The translations under genes were made by a program, and so were the position numbers. From contig NZ_AP018164.1 of NCBI RefSeq assembly GCF_002356315.1, forward strand, positions 434,001 through 498,000: a stretch of 64,000 bases of DNA, written 5' to 3'. A model generated the notes under the pieces. That model had not been told where the DNA came from. It saw only the letters and a program-made list of their open reading frames with translations, and did not search any database. This document shows, in pieces, positions 26,525 through 36,021 of this stretch. This stretch comes from Mycobacterium shigaense (lineage in GTDB: Bacteria; Actinomycetota; Actinomycetes; Mycobacteriales; Mycobacteriaceae). Position 1 is the stretch's first letter. Each line of letters begins with the position of its first letter.

Positions 26525-27897
26525 GCGCCTAACATGGCCTGACCGCAGACGCGGATGACGTTGCCCGTCACCGCGTTTGACGCCGGGCTTGCGAAGTAGG
26601 CGATGGTCTCGGCGACGTCGACGGGCTGGCCGCCCTGCAGCAGCGAGTTCAGCCGACGGCCGACCTCCCTGGTGGCCAGTGGAATGGCCGCCGTCATCTT
26701 GGTCTCGATGAAACCCGGGGCCACCGCGTTGATCGTGATGCCCTTCTCGTAGAGCCCGGGAGCCAGCGCCTGGGTGAGCCCGATCATGCCGGCCTTGGTG
26801 GTGGCGTAGTTCGTCTGGCCGCGGTTGCCCGCGATGCCGGCCATCGAGGACAAGCCGATCACCCGGCCCCCGGCGCCGATGCTGCCGTTGTCGATCAGTC
26901 CTTCGGTAAGCCGTTGCGGGGCAAGCAGATTGACGGCCAACACGGCGTCCCAGCGGGCGTCGTCCATGTTGACCAGCAGCTTGTCGCGGGTGATGCCGGC
27001 GTTGTTGACCAGGATGTCGGCGTGCCCGGCGTAATGGTCGCGCAGGTGCTCGGTGATCTTCTCGACCGCGTCGGTGGCGGTGACATCGAGCCACAGCGCG
27101 GTGCCGCCTACGCGACTCGCGGTCTCGGCCAGGGCCTCCGCGGCGGACTCCACGTCGATCGCGACGACCCGCGCGCCGTCGCGGGCGAACACCTCCGCGA
27201 TTGTCGCGCCGATGCCGCGGGCGGCGCCGGTCACGATGGCGACCTTGCCGTCCAGCGGCCGGTCCCAGTCGGCGGGCGGGGTCGAGTCGGCCTCCCCGAC
27301 GTAGAAGACCTGCCCGTCGACGTAGGCCGACTTGGCCGACAGGATGAACCGCATCGTCGATTCCAGGCCGGTCGCGGCGGGTTTGGCCTCGGGCGACAGG
27401 TACACCAGCGCGACGGTGGAGCCGCCGCGCAACTCCTTGCCCAGCGAGCGGGTGAAGCCCTCCAGAGCGCGCTGCGCTATCCGCTCGTCGCTGCTGGCCG
27501 CCAGGTCGGGCGTGGTGCCGACGACGACAACGCGGCCGTTGCGGCCCAGATTGCGCAACAGCGGCGTGAAGAACTCGTGCAGCGCCTTGAGCCCGGACGG
27601 GGTCGTGATCCCGGTGGCGTCGAAGACCAGGCCGGCGAACTCGTCGGCCCAACGACCGCCCAAGTTGTTGCCCACCAGGTCGTAATCCTTTTCCAGCGCC
27701 ACACGCAGCGGCTCGACCACCCGGCCCTGCTGGTCCGGGGGGCCGCCGATCAACACGGACCCAGCCAGGGGCGGGTCGCCGGGTGAGTAGCGGCGGAGGT
27801 TTTCGGGTCGCGGGACACCAAGCTGCTTCGCGACGAACGACCCGGGGGCGGAGTTGACAACCTGCGAGAGCAGATCGGACGAATGAGTGGTAGCCAC
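26521..27897 (-). CDS. fabG4: 3-oxoacyl-thioester reductase FabG4 (Rv0242c), two-domain SDR
   Basis: A 458-residue high-molecular-weight FabG that reduces long-chain 3-oxoacyl-CoA/ACP. The N-terminal flavodoxin-like domain spans about residues 1-205. The C-terminal SDR domain has TGAARGIG (223-230), NNAG (298-301), Ser351, Tyr364 and Lys368 (NYATTKAG). GTG 27897 follows GGAAGG at 7 bases; an ATG at 27912 is also in frame. It forms an operon with htdX and is divergent from fadA2. A TTAC-N6-GTAA element lies in the shared promoter region. M. tuberculosis FabG4 is 454 aa. Confidence 0.93.
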   Translation of the reverse strand: MATTHSSDLLSQVVNSAPGSFVAKQLGVPRPENLRRYSPGDPPLAGSVLIGGPPDQQGRVVEPLRVALEKDYDLVGNNLGGRWADEFAGLVFDATGITTPSGLKALHEFFTPLLRNLGRNGRVVVVGTTPDLAASSDERIAQRALEGFTRSLGKELRGGSTVALVYLSPEAKPAATGLESTMRFILSAKSAYVDGQVFYVGEADSTPPADWDRPLDGKVAIVTGAARGIGATIAEVFARDGARVVAIDVESAAEALAETASRVGGTALWLDVTATDAVEKITEHLRDHYAGHADILVNNAGITRDKLLVNMDDARWDAVLAVNLLAPQRLTEGLIDNGSIGAGGRVIGLSSMAGIAGNRGQTNYATTKAGMIGLTQALAPGLYEKGITINAVAPGFIETKMTAAIPLATREVGRRLNSLLQGGQPVDVAETIAYFASPASNAVTGNVIRVCGQAMLGA

Positions 27898-27978
27898 GGA
27901 GCTGCCTTCCATATTTTTGGCGGTCGAAATGTAGGGGTGGGATGTGCCGGGTATTAGCCAACCGTAACGAAGGACGAA

Positions 27979-27992
27979 CTTACTGCAGAGTA
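27979..27992. promoter_or_regulatory. TTAC-N6-GTAA element between fabG4 and fadA2
   Basis: TTACTGCAGAGTAA sits midway in the divergent promoter region; the arms extend to CTTACT/AGTAAG. The same arms and spacing occur upstream of fadE5 at 31578-31591, suggesting one regulator for these fatty-acid genes. Confidence 0.55.
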
Positions 27993-28062
27993 AGAACCGT
28001 GAGTAGTATGGCCTCGTCGGGCGATCCTCAAACTGCCAAAGCGCAAGAGGCACGGAGAAAAC

Positions 28063-29406
28063 ATGGCTGCTGCGAGTTCCGAAGCGAATAACCAGGCTGC
28101 TCAGGCGCGGGCAGCCCGGAGAAGGGTCGCCGTGCTGGGCGGCAACCGCATTCCGTTCGCGCGCTCGGACGGCGCCTACGCGGAGGCATCCAACCAGGAC
28201 ATGTTCACCGCCGCCCTGGGCGGGCTGGTGGACCGGTTCGGGCTGGCGGGCCAGCGCCTCGGCGTCGTTGTCGGCGGCGCGGTGATCAAGCACAGCCGGG
28301 ACTTCAACCTGACCCGCGAGTGCGTGCTGGGCTCGGAGTTGTCCTCTTACACGCCGGCATTCGATCTCCAGCAGGCGTGCGGCACCGGCCTGCAGGCGGC
28401 CATCGCCGCCGCGGACGGCATCGCCGCCGGCCGCTATGACGTGGCTGCCGCCGGCGGGGTCGACACCACCTCCGACCCGCCGATCGGCCTGGGCGACAAC
28501 CTGCGCCGCCAGTTGCTGAAGTTGCGCCGGTCCAAGTCCAACGTTCAGCGGCTGCGCCTGGTCGGCACGCTGCCCGCCGCCCTGGGCATCGAGATTCCGG
28601 TCAATAGCGAGCCGCGCACCGGTCTGTCGATGGGAGAACACCAGGCGATCACCGCCAAGCAGTTGGGGATCAAGCGCGTCGACCAGGACGAGCTGGCCGC
28701 CGCCAGCCACCGCAACATGGCCGCCGCCTACGATCGCGGCTTCTTCGACGACCTGGTCACCCCCTTCTTGGGGCTGTACCGCGACGACAACCTGCGCCCG
28801 GACTCGTCCGCCGAGAAGCTGGCCAAGCTCAAGCCAGTGTTCGGCGTGAAGGCCGGCGACGCGACGATGACGGCCGGCAACTCGACCCCGCTGACCGACG
28901 GCGCTTCGGTCGCGCTGCTGGCCTCCGAGGACTGGGCCGCCGAGCATTCGTTGTCGCCGCTGGCCTACCTGGTGGACGCCGAAACCGCCGCGGTCGACTA
29001 CGTCAACGGCCGCGACGGGTTGCTGATGGCGCCGACCTACGCGGTGCCCCGGCTACTGGCCCGCAACGGGCTGAGCCTGCAGGATTTCGACTTCTACGAG
29101 ATCCACGAGGCGTTCGCCTCCGTGGTGCTGGCTCACCTGCACGCCTGGGAGTCCGAGGAGTACTGCAAGGGGCGGCTGGGTCTGGATGCCGCGCTGGGGT
29201 CGATCGACCGGTCCAAACTCAACGTCAACGGCTCGTCGCTGGCCGCCGGGCACCCGTTCGCGGCCACCGGCGGGCGGATTCTGGCGCAGACGGCCAAGCA
29301 GCTGGCCGAGAAGAAGGCCGAAGGCACAGGTGGCGGGCCCGTCCGGGCGCTGATCTCCATTTGCGCCGCCGGGGGCCAGGGTGTGGCCGCAATCCTGGAG
29401 GCCTGA
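28063..29406 (+). CDS. fadA2: Acetyl-CoA acyltransferase (thiolase) FadA2 (Rv0243)
   Basis: A 447-residue thiolase, carrying out thiolytic cleavage of 3-oxoacyl-CoA or the reverse condensation. Nucleophile Cys106 in QQACGTGLQ, the NEAF-type motif as IHEAFA, the His of [12 protein letters not shown], and the second Cys434 in CAAGGQG are all present. ATG 28063 follows GGAGAA. It is divergent from fabG4-htdX. Together the three enzymes cover reduction, dehydration and thiolysis of acyl chains, compatible with beta-oxidation or its reversal. Just downstream lies the F6-like sRNA. Confidence 0.93.
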   Translation: MAAASSEANNQAAQARAARRRVAVLGGNRIPFARSDGAYAEASNQDMFTAALGGLVDRFGLAGQRLGVVVGGAVIKHSRDFNLTRECVLGSELSSYTPAFDLQQACGTGLQAAIAAADGIAAGRYDVAAAGGVDTTSDPPIGLGDNLRRQLLKLRRSKSNVQRLRLVGTLPAALGIEIPVNSEPRTGLSMGEHQAITAKQLGIKRVDQDELAAASHRNMAAAYDRGFFDDLVTPFLGLYRDDNLRPDSSAEKLAKLKPVFGVKAGDATMTAGNSTPLTDGASVALLASEDWAAEHSLSPLAYLVDAETAAVDYVNGRDGLLMAPTYAVPRLLARNGLSLQDFDFYEIHEAFASVVLAHLHAWESEEYCKGRLGLDAALGSIDRSKLNVNGSSLAAGHPFAATGGRILAQTAKQLAEKKAEGTGGGPVRALISICAAGGQGVAAILEA

Positions 29407-29446
29407 TACCCGCCGGATAACGATGCGGAATGAAAATTGTCACAGT

Positions 29447-29473
29447 GGCTTAGGCGCCGGACTACGTGGGTAA
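29447..29473 (+). promoter_or_regulatory. Possible SigF-type promoter of the sRNA
   Basis: GGCTT (29447-29451), 16 bases, then GGGTAA (29468-29473). This resembles the mycobacterial SigF pattern GGTTT-N15-17-GGGTAT with one difference in each box. F6 in M. tuberculosis is SigF-dependent. Confidence 0.4.
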
Positions 29474-29479
29474 TCCACT

Positions 29480-29619
29480 CCCTGGATAGCCCCGTGTTGT
29501 GGTCAGACCCCCGACCCCGACGGCGACACGGGGCATCTCCTAGGGCGACCGCCGGCCAGTGGCACGGCGTGCGAAAAGGGCCGCCGCTGGAGTGAGGGGA
29601 TCCAGCGGCGGTCTTTTTT
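29480..29619 (+). ncRNA. F6-like small RNA (fadA2-fadE5 intergenic)
   Basis: No protein-coding frame fits here. The region ends in a strong intrinsic terminator and lies between fadA2 and fadE5, exactly where M. tuberculosis makes the SigF-dependent sRNA F6 (ncRv10243). The 5' end is my estimate from the possible SigF promoter; the true transcript may be nearer 100 nt. C-rich unpaired stretches (around 29505-29518) could be target-pairing sites, but that is inference. Confidence 0.6.
29579..29619 (+). terminator. Rho-independent terminator of the sRNA
   Basis: CCGCCGCTGG, an 11-base loop, CCAGCGGCGG, then six T residues: a 10-bp perfect stem followed by a T-tract, one of the clearest intrinsic terminators in the window. 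Confidence 0.85.
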
Positions 29620-29637
29620 GCACGCTGCCCATGAACA

Positions 29638-29678
29638 CAAGAACCCCCGCTTCAATGGGGAAGCGGGGGATTCTTGCG
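29638..29678 (-). terminator. Terminator hairpin after fadE5
   Basis: On the minus strand CCCCCGCTTC, a 6-base loop, GAAGCGGGGG, then TTCTTGTG, starting about 12 bases after the fadE5 stop. The stem is symmetrical, so it may also stop transcription arriving from the sRNA side. Confidence 0.7.
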
Positions 29679-29687
29679 TCTGGAGAT

Positions 29688-31523
29688 CTAGAAGGCGGCT
29701 TCGTCGAGCTCCATGATGTCGTTGTCCAGCGTCTCGATGATCTCGCGCGTGCTGGTCAACAGCGGCAGGAAGTTCTTCGCGAAGAACGACGCCACCGCGA
29801 TCTTGCCCTCGTAGAAGGACCGCTCGGAGCCGGTGGCGGCGGCGTCGAGCGCCTCGACGGCCACCGCCGCCTGACGCTGCAGCAACCAGCCGATCAGCAG
29901 GTCGCCGACGCTGAGCAGGAAGCGCACCGAGCCCAGACCGACCTTGTACAGGCTGGATACGTCCTCCTGGGCGGACATCAGGTAGCCGGTCAGTGTGGCC
30001 GCCATCGCCTGGACGTCGCCGAGCGCCTTGGCCAGGTGCTCGCGCTCGTTCTTGAGCCGGCCGTTGCCGGACTCGCTGTCGACGAACTTCTGGATCTCCC
30101 CGGACACGAAGGCCAGCGCGGCACCCTTGTCGCGGACGATCTTCCGGAAGAAGAAGTCCTGCGCCTGGATGGCGGTGGTGCCCTCGTACAGCGAGTCGAT
30201 CTTGGCGTCCCGGATGTACTGCTCGATCGGGTAGTCCTGCAGGAAGCCGGAACCACCGAAGGTCTGCAGGCTCTCGGTGAGCTTGGCGTAGGCCTGCTCG
30301 GAGCCGGCGCCCTTGACCACGGGCAGCATCAGGTCGTTGATCCGGACGGCCATATCCGCATCCACGCCGTGCACCGCTTCGGCGACGGCCGCGTCCTGGA
30401 ACGTCGCGGTGTAGAGGTACAGGGCGCGCAAGCCCTCGGCGTATGCCTTCTGGGTCATCAGCGACCGGCGGACGTCGGGGTGGTGCGTGATGGTCACCCG
30501 CGGCGCGGTCTTGTCGGTCATCTGGGTCAGGTCGGCGCCCTGGACCCGCGACTTGGCGTATTCCAGCGCGTTCAGGTAGCCGGTGGACAGCGTGGCAATT
30601 GCTTTGGTGCCCACCATCATTCGGGCCATCTCGATGACCTCGAACATCTGGGCGATGCCGTTGTGCACCTCGCCGACCAGCCAGCCCTGGGCGGGCACGT
30701 CGTGCTGACCGAAGGACAGCTCGCAGGTCGCCGAGACCTTCAGGCCCATCTTGTGCTCGACGTTGGTGACGAACACGCCATTGCGCTCGCCGGGTTCGCC
30801 CGTCTCGGGGTCGAACAGGAACTTGGGCACGATGAACAGCGAAAGGCCCTTGGTGCCGGGGCCGGCGCCCTCGGGCCGGGCCAGCACCAGGTGGACGATG
30901 TTCTCGAACAGGTCGTCGGAGTCGGCGGAGGTGATGAACCGTTTGACGCCGTCGATGTGCCAGGAGCCGTCGGCTTGCTGGACCGCCTTGGTGCGGCCGG
31001 CACCCACGTCCGAGCCGGCATCCGGCTCGGTCAGCACCATGGTCGCGCCCCAGCCGCGCTCAGCGCACAGCACGGCCCACTTCTTTTGCTCCTCGGTGCC
31101 GAGGTGGTAGATGATGTTGGCGAATCCGGCGCCGCCGGAGTACATCCACACCGCCGGGTTGGCGCCGAGCAGGTGCTCGTGCAGCGCCCACACCAGGGCC
31201 TTGGGCATCGGCATGCCGCCGAGCACCTCGTCGATGCCGGCCTTGTCCCAGCCGGCGTCGATCACGGCGCGGACGGACTTCTTGAAGGATTCCGGCAGCG
31301 TCACCGAGTGCGTCTTGGGGTTGAACACCGGCGGGTTGCGGTCACCCTCGACGAAGGACTCGGCGACCGGTCCCTCGGCCAGCCGGCTCATCTCGGTAAG
31401 CATTTCTCGGGCGGTGTCGACGTCGAGGTCGCTGAACACGCCTTGGCCTAGTGCCTTGTCAACGCCCAACACCTCAAACAGGTTGAATACCTGGTCGCGG
31501 ACGTTGCTCTTGTAGTGGCTCAC
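29688..31523 (-). CDS. fadE5: Acyl-CoA dehydrogenase FadE5 (Rv0244c)
   Basis: A 611-residue acyl-CoA dehydrogenase, exactly the M. tuberculosis length; FadE5 acts on a broad range of acyl-CoAs. FAD-dehydrogenase motifs are visible at [20 protein letters not shown] and the C-terminal [20 protein letters not shown] and [16 protein letters not shown] blocks, followed by an extra helical C-terminal domain. GTG 31523 (start of [10 protein letters not shown]) follows GAGGAGG; a start at 31553 is in frame but unsupported. A TTAC-N6-GTAA element 55-68 bases upstream matches the one in the fabG4/fadA2 region, pointing to co-regulation. Confidence 0.93.
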   Translation of the reverse strand: MSHYKSNVRDQVFNLFEVLGVDKALGQGVFSDLDVDTAREMLTEMSRLAEGPVAESFVEGDRNPPVFNPKTHSVTLPESFKKSVRAVIDAGWDKAGIDEVLGGMPMPKALVWALHEHLLGANPAVWMYSGGAGFANIIYHLGTEEQKKWAVLCAERGWGATMVLTEPDAGSDVGAGRTKAVQQADGSWHIDGVKRFITSADSDDLFENIVHLVLARPEGAGPGTKGLSLFIVPKFLFDPETGEPGERNGVFVTNVEHKMGLKVSATCELSFGQHDVPAQGWLVGEVHNGIAQMFEVIEMARMMVGTKAIATLSTGYLNALEYAKSRVQGADLTQMTDKTAPRVTITHHPDVRRSLMTQKAYAEGLRALYLYTATFQDAAVAEAVHGVDADMAVRINDLMLPVVKGAGSEQAYAKLTESLQTFGGSGFLQDYPIEQYIRDAKIDSLYEGTTAIQAQDFFFRKIVRDKGAALAFVSGEIQKFVDSESGNGRLKNEREHLAKALGDVQAMAATLTGYLMSAQEDVSSLYKVGLGSVRFLLSVGDLLIGWLLQRQAAVAVEALDAAATGSERSFYEGKIAVASFFAKNFLPLLTSTREIIETLDNDIMELDEAAF

Positions 31524-31577
31524 TCTAGTGTTCCTCCTCGTTGAGAATGCCACGTGTGGTTGGGTACTCGGGCTAAG

Positions 31578-31591
31578 TTACCCACCAGTAA
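31578..31591. promoter_or_regulatory. TTAC-N6-GTAA element upstream of fadE5
   Basis: TTACCCACCAGTAA, with arms extending to GTTAC/GTAAC. It has the same arm sequence and 6-base spacing as the element at 27979-27992. Confidence 0.55.
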
Positions 31592-31661
31592 CACCGCTAA
31601 AAGTAATCGGGCCCTGACGCGGATGCAAGTTAATGTGAGCTACATTGCACCGCCTAACTAA

Positions 31662-31673
31662 CCAACCGGTTGG
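31662..31673. promoter_or_regulatory. 12-base perfect palindrome upstream of the Fe(II) oxygenase
   Basis: CCAACCGGTTGG lies 55 bases before the oxygenase start, in the divergent region with fadE5. The shape suits a dimeric repressor such as a TetR protein, but no regulator gene is adjacent. Confidence 0.4.
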
Positions 31674-31727
31674 CCTATCCGATTTTGCGCCATTTGCAGC
31701 CCCTCTACCTGCGGCGATAATGGAGAG

Positions 31728-32753
31728 ATGACCAGTGTGGCGGCGGGCACAGCCCTACCCGTCGTGGACCTGCGCGCCCCGTCCGGCCAACTACGGCAGA
31801 CCCTGCGCGAGGCCGCTCACGAGGTGGGTTTCTTCTACCTGACCGGCCATGACGTGCCCGCGACGCTCGTCGATCGGCTACTCGCCGCGGCGCGCGAATT
31901 GTTTTCGCTTCCCCAGGCCGACAAGGACGCGATCGCGATGGCGCGCAGCCCGCACTTCCGGGGCTACACGCGGCTCGGCGGCGAGTTGACCCGTGGGCAG
32001 GTGGATTGGCGCGAGCAGATTGATATCGGGCCCGAGCGCCCGCCGGCCGGCGGGCCCGGCGCACCCGACTACCTGTGGCTGCAGGGGCCGAACCAGTGGC
32101 CCTCCGCCCTGCCCGAGCTGCCCGCGATCGTCGCCGAATGGGATGCGGCGCTGTCCGCGGTGGCCCGAACGCTGCTCCGCCACTGGGCGGCCTCGCTCGG
32201 CGCCGCGCCCGACGTCTTCGACGCGGCATTCGCCGGAGCCCCCGCCACCTTGATCAAGATCATCCGATACCCCGCCCGCGCGGCCAGCCCCCAGGGTGTG
32301 GGCGCGCATCGAGATTCCGGGGTGTTGACGCTGCTGCTGGCCGAGCCGGGCAGTCGCGGCCTACAGGTTCGGCGCGCGGCCGACGGATGGATCGAGGTGC
32401 CGCCGCTCCCAGGGGCATTCATCGTCAACATCGGTGAGCTGCTCGAGCTCGCGACCGGCGGCTACCTGCGTGCGACCGAGCACCGGGTGAACCTGGCCGG
32501 GCGGGCGGCCGAACGAATCTCGGTGCCGTTCTTCTTCAATCCGCGGCTCGACGCGCAGATCCCGGTGCTGACGCTGCCCCCGGAACTGCTGGCGCTGGCG
32601 CCGCGGGCCGGTAACCGGTGGTCGCCCACCGAGGATCCGGCGGACCCGATCTTCTCGATTTACGGGCGTAATGCATGGAAGAGCAGATTGCGGGCGCACC
32701 CGGATGTGGCTGACGCACATGGGTACTCGGCAGGTAGGGTCAATCAGCAGTAA
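31728..32753 (+). CDS. 2-oxoglutarate/Fe(II)-dependent oxygenase (isopenicillin N synthase type)
   Basis: A 341-residue double-stranded beta-helix oxygenase. The iron triad is His194 and Asp196 (GAHRDSG) with His252 (ATEHRVN); Arg263 (ERISVPFFFN) should bind the 2-oxoglutarate carboxylate. The N-terminal DIOX_N region (PVVDLRAP, EVGFFYLTGHDVP) is intact. Such enzymes hydroxylate or desaturate small molecules. M. tuberculosis has no such gene between fadE5 and Rv0245, so it is an accessory insertion. ATG 31728 has GGAGAG upstream. The flavin reductase starts 31 bases downstream and may be co-transcribed. Substrate unknown. Confidence 0.87.
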   Translation: MTSVAAGTALPVVDLRAPSGQLRQTLREAAHEVGFFYLTGHDVPATLVDRLLAAARELFSLPQADKDAIAMARSPHFRGYTRLGGELTRGQVDWREQIDIGPERPPAGGPGAPDYLWLQGPNQWPSALPELPAIVAEWDAALSAVARTLLRHWAASLGAAPDVFDAAFAGAPATLIKIIRYPARAASPQGVGAHRDSGVLTLLLAEPGSRGLQVRRAADGWIEVPPLPGAFIVNIGELLELATGGYLRATEHRVNLAGRAAERISVPFFFNPRLDAQIPVLTLPPELLALAPRAGNRWSPTEDPADPIFSIYGRNAWKSRLRAHPDVADAHGYSAGRVNQQ

Positions 32754-32780
32754 TCCGTCTTCGGCTCGAGGGGCGACTGA

Positions 32781-33278
<498 letters not shown>

Positions 33279-33283
33279 GTCCA

Positions 33284-33326
33284 CTCAACGGCGAGTCTGC
33301 TCAATGGCGAGTCCGCTCAGCGGCGA
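33284..33326. repeat. 16-base tandem repeat at the 3' end of sdhB
   Basis: CTCAACGGCGAGTCTG (33284-33299), CTCAATGGCGAGTCCG (33300-33315), then a partial copy CTCAGCGGCGA whose bases are the stop and last codons of sdhB. It looks like small tandem duplication of the gene's own 3' end. Confidence 0.7.
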
Positions 33327-34063
33327 AACAGCTTGTTGCCCAGCCACACCACGGGGTCATACTTGCGGTCGGCGACGCGCTCCTTCATCGGAATCAGCGC
33401 GTTGTCGGTGATCTTGATGTGTTCCGGGCAGACCTCGGTGCAGCACTTGGTGATGTTGCAGTAGCCCAGGCCATGCTCCTCTTGCGCCTGGTCGCGCCGG
33501 TCGAGGGTGTCCAGCGGATGCATTTCCAGCTCGGCGATGCGCATCAGGAAGCGCGGTCCGGCGAACGCCTCCTTGTTCTCCTCGTGGTCGCGGACCACGT
33601 GGCAGACGTTCTGACACAGGAAGCATTCGATGCACTTGCGGAACTCCTGCGAACGCTGCACATCGACCTGCGCCATCCGGTACTCGCCGGGTTGCAGGTC
33701 CTTGGGCGGCGCGAAGGACGGGATCTCGCGGGCCTTCTCGTAGTTGAACGAGACGTCGGTGACCAGGTCGCGAATCACCGGGAAGGTCCGCAACGGCGTG
33801 ACGGTCACGACCTCGTCCTCGGCGAACGAGGACATCCGGGTCATGCACATCAACCGGGGCTTGCCGTTGATCTCGGCCGAGCACGATCCGCACTTGCCCG
33901 CCTTGCAGTTCCATCGCACGGCGAGGTCAGGCGTCTGGGTCTGCTGCAGGCGGTGGATGATGTCGAGCACCACCTCACCCTCGTTGACCTCGACCGTGAA
34001 GTTTTGCAGCGCGCCGCTGTCGTCGTCGCCGCGCCAGACCCGCAGGGTCGCGTTGTAGCCCAT
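33317..34063 (-). CDS. Succinate dehydrogenase 1 iron-sulfur subunit (Rv0247c)
   Basis: A 248-residue SdhB. It carries a plant-type 2Fe-2S group (CKAGKCGSC...C near residues 53-74) and two later clusters (CIECFLCQNVC and CNITKCCTEVCPE), passing electrons from the flavoprotein to the membrane subunit. ATG 34063 shares one base with the sdhA stop (TGATG), so translation is coupled. This is the Sdh1 complex used by mycobacteria for succinate oxidation in aerobic growth; older annotation calls it fumarate reductase. It ends next to the tandem repeat and converges on the flavin reductase. Confidence 0.93.
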   Translation of the reverse strand: MGYNATLRVWRGDDDSGALQNFTVEVNEGEVVLDIIHRLQQTQTPDLAVRWNCKAGKCGSCSAEINGKPRLMCMTRMSSFAEDEVVTVTPLRTFPVIRDLVTDVSFNYEKAREIPSFAPPKDLQPGEYRMAQVDVQRSQEFRKCIECFLCQNVCHVVRDHEENKEAFAGPRFLMRIAELEMHPLDTLDRRDQAQEEHGLGYCNITKCCTEVCPEHIKITDNALIPMKERVADRKYDPVVWLGNKLFRR

Positions 34064-35979
34064 CAGCCTCTCCGTCCTGAGTGGTCGGCCAGCTCGTCGT
34101 CGGTGAAGTACTTCTCCAGCTCGGAGATCTCGAAGAGCTCCAGCAGATCGGCCCGCATCGGCACCTGGTCTTCGCGAGTGATGCTGACGTCGGGAATGAC
34201 GTCGTCGCCGCCGCCGGCACGGCAGACCAGCAACACCTTGCGCCACGACGAGTCCATGCCCGGGTGGTCGTCGCGGGTGTGTCCGCCGCGGCTCTCGGTG
34301 CGCTCCAGTGCGGCCTTCGCGACGCATTCGCTCACCAGCAGCATGTTGCGCAGGTCGATGGCCAGGTTCCAGCCGGGGTTGTACAGCCGATCGCCCTCGA
34401 CCTTGATGTTCTTGAACCGTTCGCGCAGCTTGACGAGCCGCTCCAACGCCTCGGAGATCTCCTCGGACTTGCGGATGATGCCGACCAGGTCGTTCATCGA
34501 CTGCTGCAGCTCCAGTTGCAGCGTGTACGGGTTCTCGGGGGTGACCCCGTTGGCCGGTCCGTCGAAGGGCGCCAGCGCCCGCCGCGCCGCTGCCTCGACG
34601 GCCTCGTCGCTCACGGTGGGCCGGCTGGCCAGGGCGCGCGCGTAATCGGCGGCGCCGAGTCCGGCGCGCCGGCCGAAGACCAGCAGGTCGCTCAGCGAGT
34701 TACCGCCCAGTCGGTTGGAGCCGTGCATGCCGCCGGAGCACTCGCCCGCGGCGAACAGGCCGGCGACGGTGGCCGCGCCGGTGTCGGGGTCGACCTCGAC
34801 ACCGCCCATCACGTAGTGGCAGGTGGGCCCGACTTCCATCGGTTCCTTGGTGATGTCGACCCCGGCCAGCTCCATGAACTGGTGGTACATCGACGGCAGC
34901 CGGCGCTTGACCTCGTCGGGCGTCAGCCGCGAGGCGATGTCCAGGTAGACGCCGCCGTGCGGGGTGCCGCGGCCGGCCTTGACCTCGGAGTTGATCGCGC
35001 GGGCGACCTCATCGCGGGGCAGCAGGTCCGGGGTGCGGCGGGCCGAGTCGTTGTCCTTGAGCCATTGGTCGGCCTCTTGCTCGCTCTCCGCGTACTGGCC
35101 CTTGAACACCGGGGGGATGTAGTCGAACATGAAACGCTTGTTGTCGGAGTTCTTCAGCACTCCGCCGTCGCCGCGCACACCCTCGGTGACCAGGATCCCT
35201 TTCACGCTGGGCGGCCACACCATGCCGGTCGGGTGGAACTGGATGAACTCCATGTTGATCAGCGTCGCACCGGCGCGCAGGGCCAGGGCGTGGCCGTCGC
35301 CGGTGTACTCCCACGAGTTCGACGTGACCTTGAACGACTTGCCGATGCCGCCGGTGGCCAGCACCACCGCGGGCGTCTCGAACAGGACGAACTTGCCGCT
35401 CTGTCGCCAATAGCCGAAGGCCCCGGCGATGACGTCGCCGTCCTTGATCAGCTCGGTGATCGCGCATTCTGCGAACACCTTGATGCGTGCCTCGTAGTCG
35501 CCGAGTTCGGCGAAATCCTCCTGCTGCAGCGAGACGATCTTCTGCTGCATGGTGCGGATCAGCTCCAGGCCGGTGCGGTCACCCACGTGCGCCAGCCGCG
35601 GATAGGTGTGCCCGCCGAAGTTGCGCTGGCTGATCTTTCCGTCCTTGAGGCGGTCGAACAGCGCGCCGTAGGTCTCCAGCTCCCAGACCCGTTCCGGGGC
35701 TTCCTTGGCGTGCAACTCGGCCATCCGCCAGTTGTTCAGGAACTTGCCACCGCGCATCGTGTCGCCGAAGTGGGTCTTCCAGTTGTCCTTCGGGTTCGTG
35801 TTGCCCATCGACGCCGCGCAGCCGCCCTCGGCCATCACCGTGTGCGCCTTGCCGAATAGCGACTTGGACACCACCGCGACCTTGAGGCCTCGTTCCCGTG
35901 CTTCGATGACCGCACGCAATCCGGCGCCGCCGGCGCCGATGACGACTACGTCGTAGGCATGCCGCTCGACCTCAACCAT
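34063..35979 (-). CDS. Succinate dehydrogenase 1 flavoprotein subunit (Rv0248c)
   Basis: A 638-residue SdhA. N-terminal dinucleotide motif VVVIGAGGAGLRA, the FAD-linking region HTVMAEGGCAASMGN, active-site blocks FIQFHPTGMV and LVTEGVRGDGG, and HGSNRLGGNSLSDLLVFGRRAG near the FAD. It oxidises succinate to fumarate. ATG 35979 follows GCGAGGG. It is the middle gene of the operon sdhC-sdhA-sdhB. Length is close to Rv0248c (646 aa). Confidence 0.94.
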   Translation of the reverse strand: MVEVERHAYDVVVIGAGGAGLRAVIEARERGLKVAVVSKSLFGKAHTVMAEGGCAASMGNTNPKDNWKTHFGDTMRGGKFLNNWRMAELHAKEAPERVWELETYGALFDRLKDGKISQRNFGGHTYPRLAHVGDRTGLELIRTMQQKIVSLQQEDFAELGDYEARIKVFAECAITELIKDGDVIAGAFGYWRQSGKFVLFETPAVVLATGGIGKSFKVTSNSWEYTGDGHALALRAGATLINMEFIQFHPTGMVWPPSVKGILVTEGVRGDGGVLKNSDNKRFMFDYIPPVFKGQYAESEQEADQWLKDNDSARRTPDLLPRDEVARAINSEVKAGRGTPHGGVYLDIASRLTPDEVKRRLPSMYHQFMELAGVDITKEPMEVGPTCHYVMGGVEVDPDTGAATVAGLFAAGECSGGMHGSNRLGGNSLSDLLVFGRRAGLGAADYARALASRPTVSDEAVEAAARRALAPFDGPANGVTPENPYTLQLELQQSMNDLVGIIRKSEEISEALERLVKLRERFKNIKVEGDRLYNPGWNLAIDLRNMLLVSECVAKAALERTESRGGHTRDDHPGMDSSWRKVLLVCRAGGGDDVIPDVSITREDQVPMRADLLELFEISELEKYFTDDELADHSGRRG

Positions 35980-36021
35980 GAAACCCTCGCTCGCTATCTC
36001 TGATTACTGTGAAAAAGCCTG

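Noticed and set aside
25679..27961. A 760-codon frame joining htdX with sequence over fabG4
   Set aside because: The htdX part starts at 26524 (ATGA overlap with fabG4); the rest is an out-of-frame shadow of fabG4.
26521..28947. An uninterrupted 808-codon minus-strand frame covering fabG4 and reaching into fadA2
   Set aside because: Only the part from 27897 down is FabG4; the upstream part is antisense to fadA2, whose thiolase motifs are intact on the + strand. High GC keeps shadow frames open.
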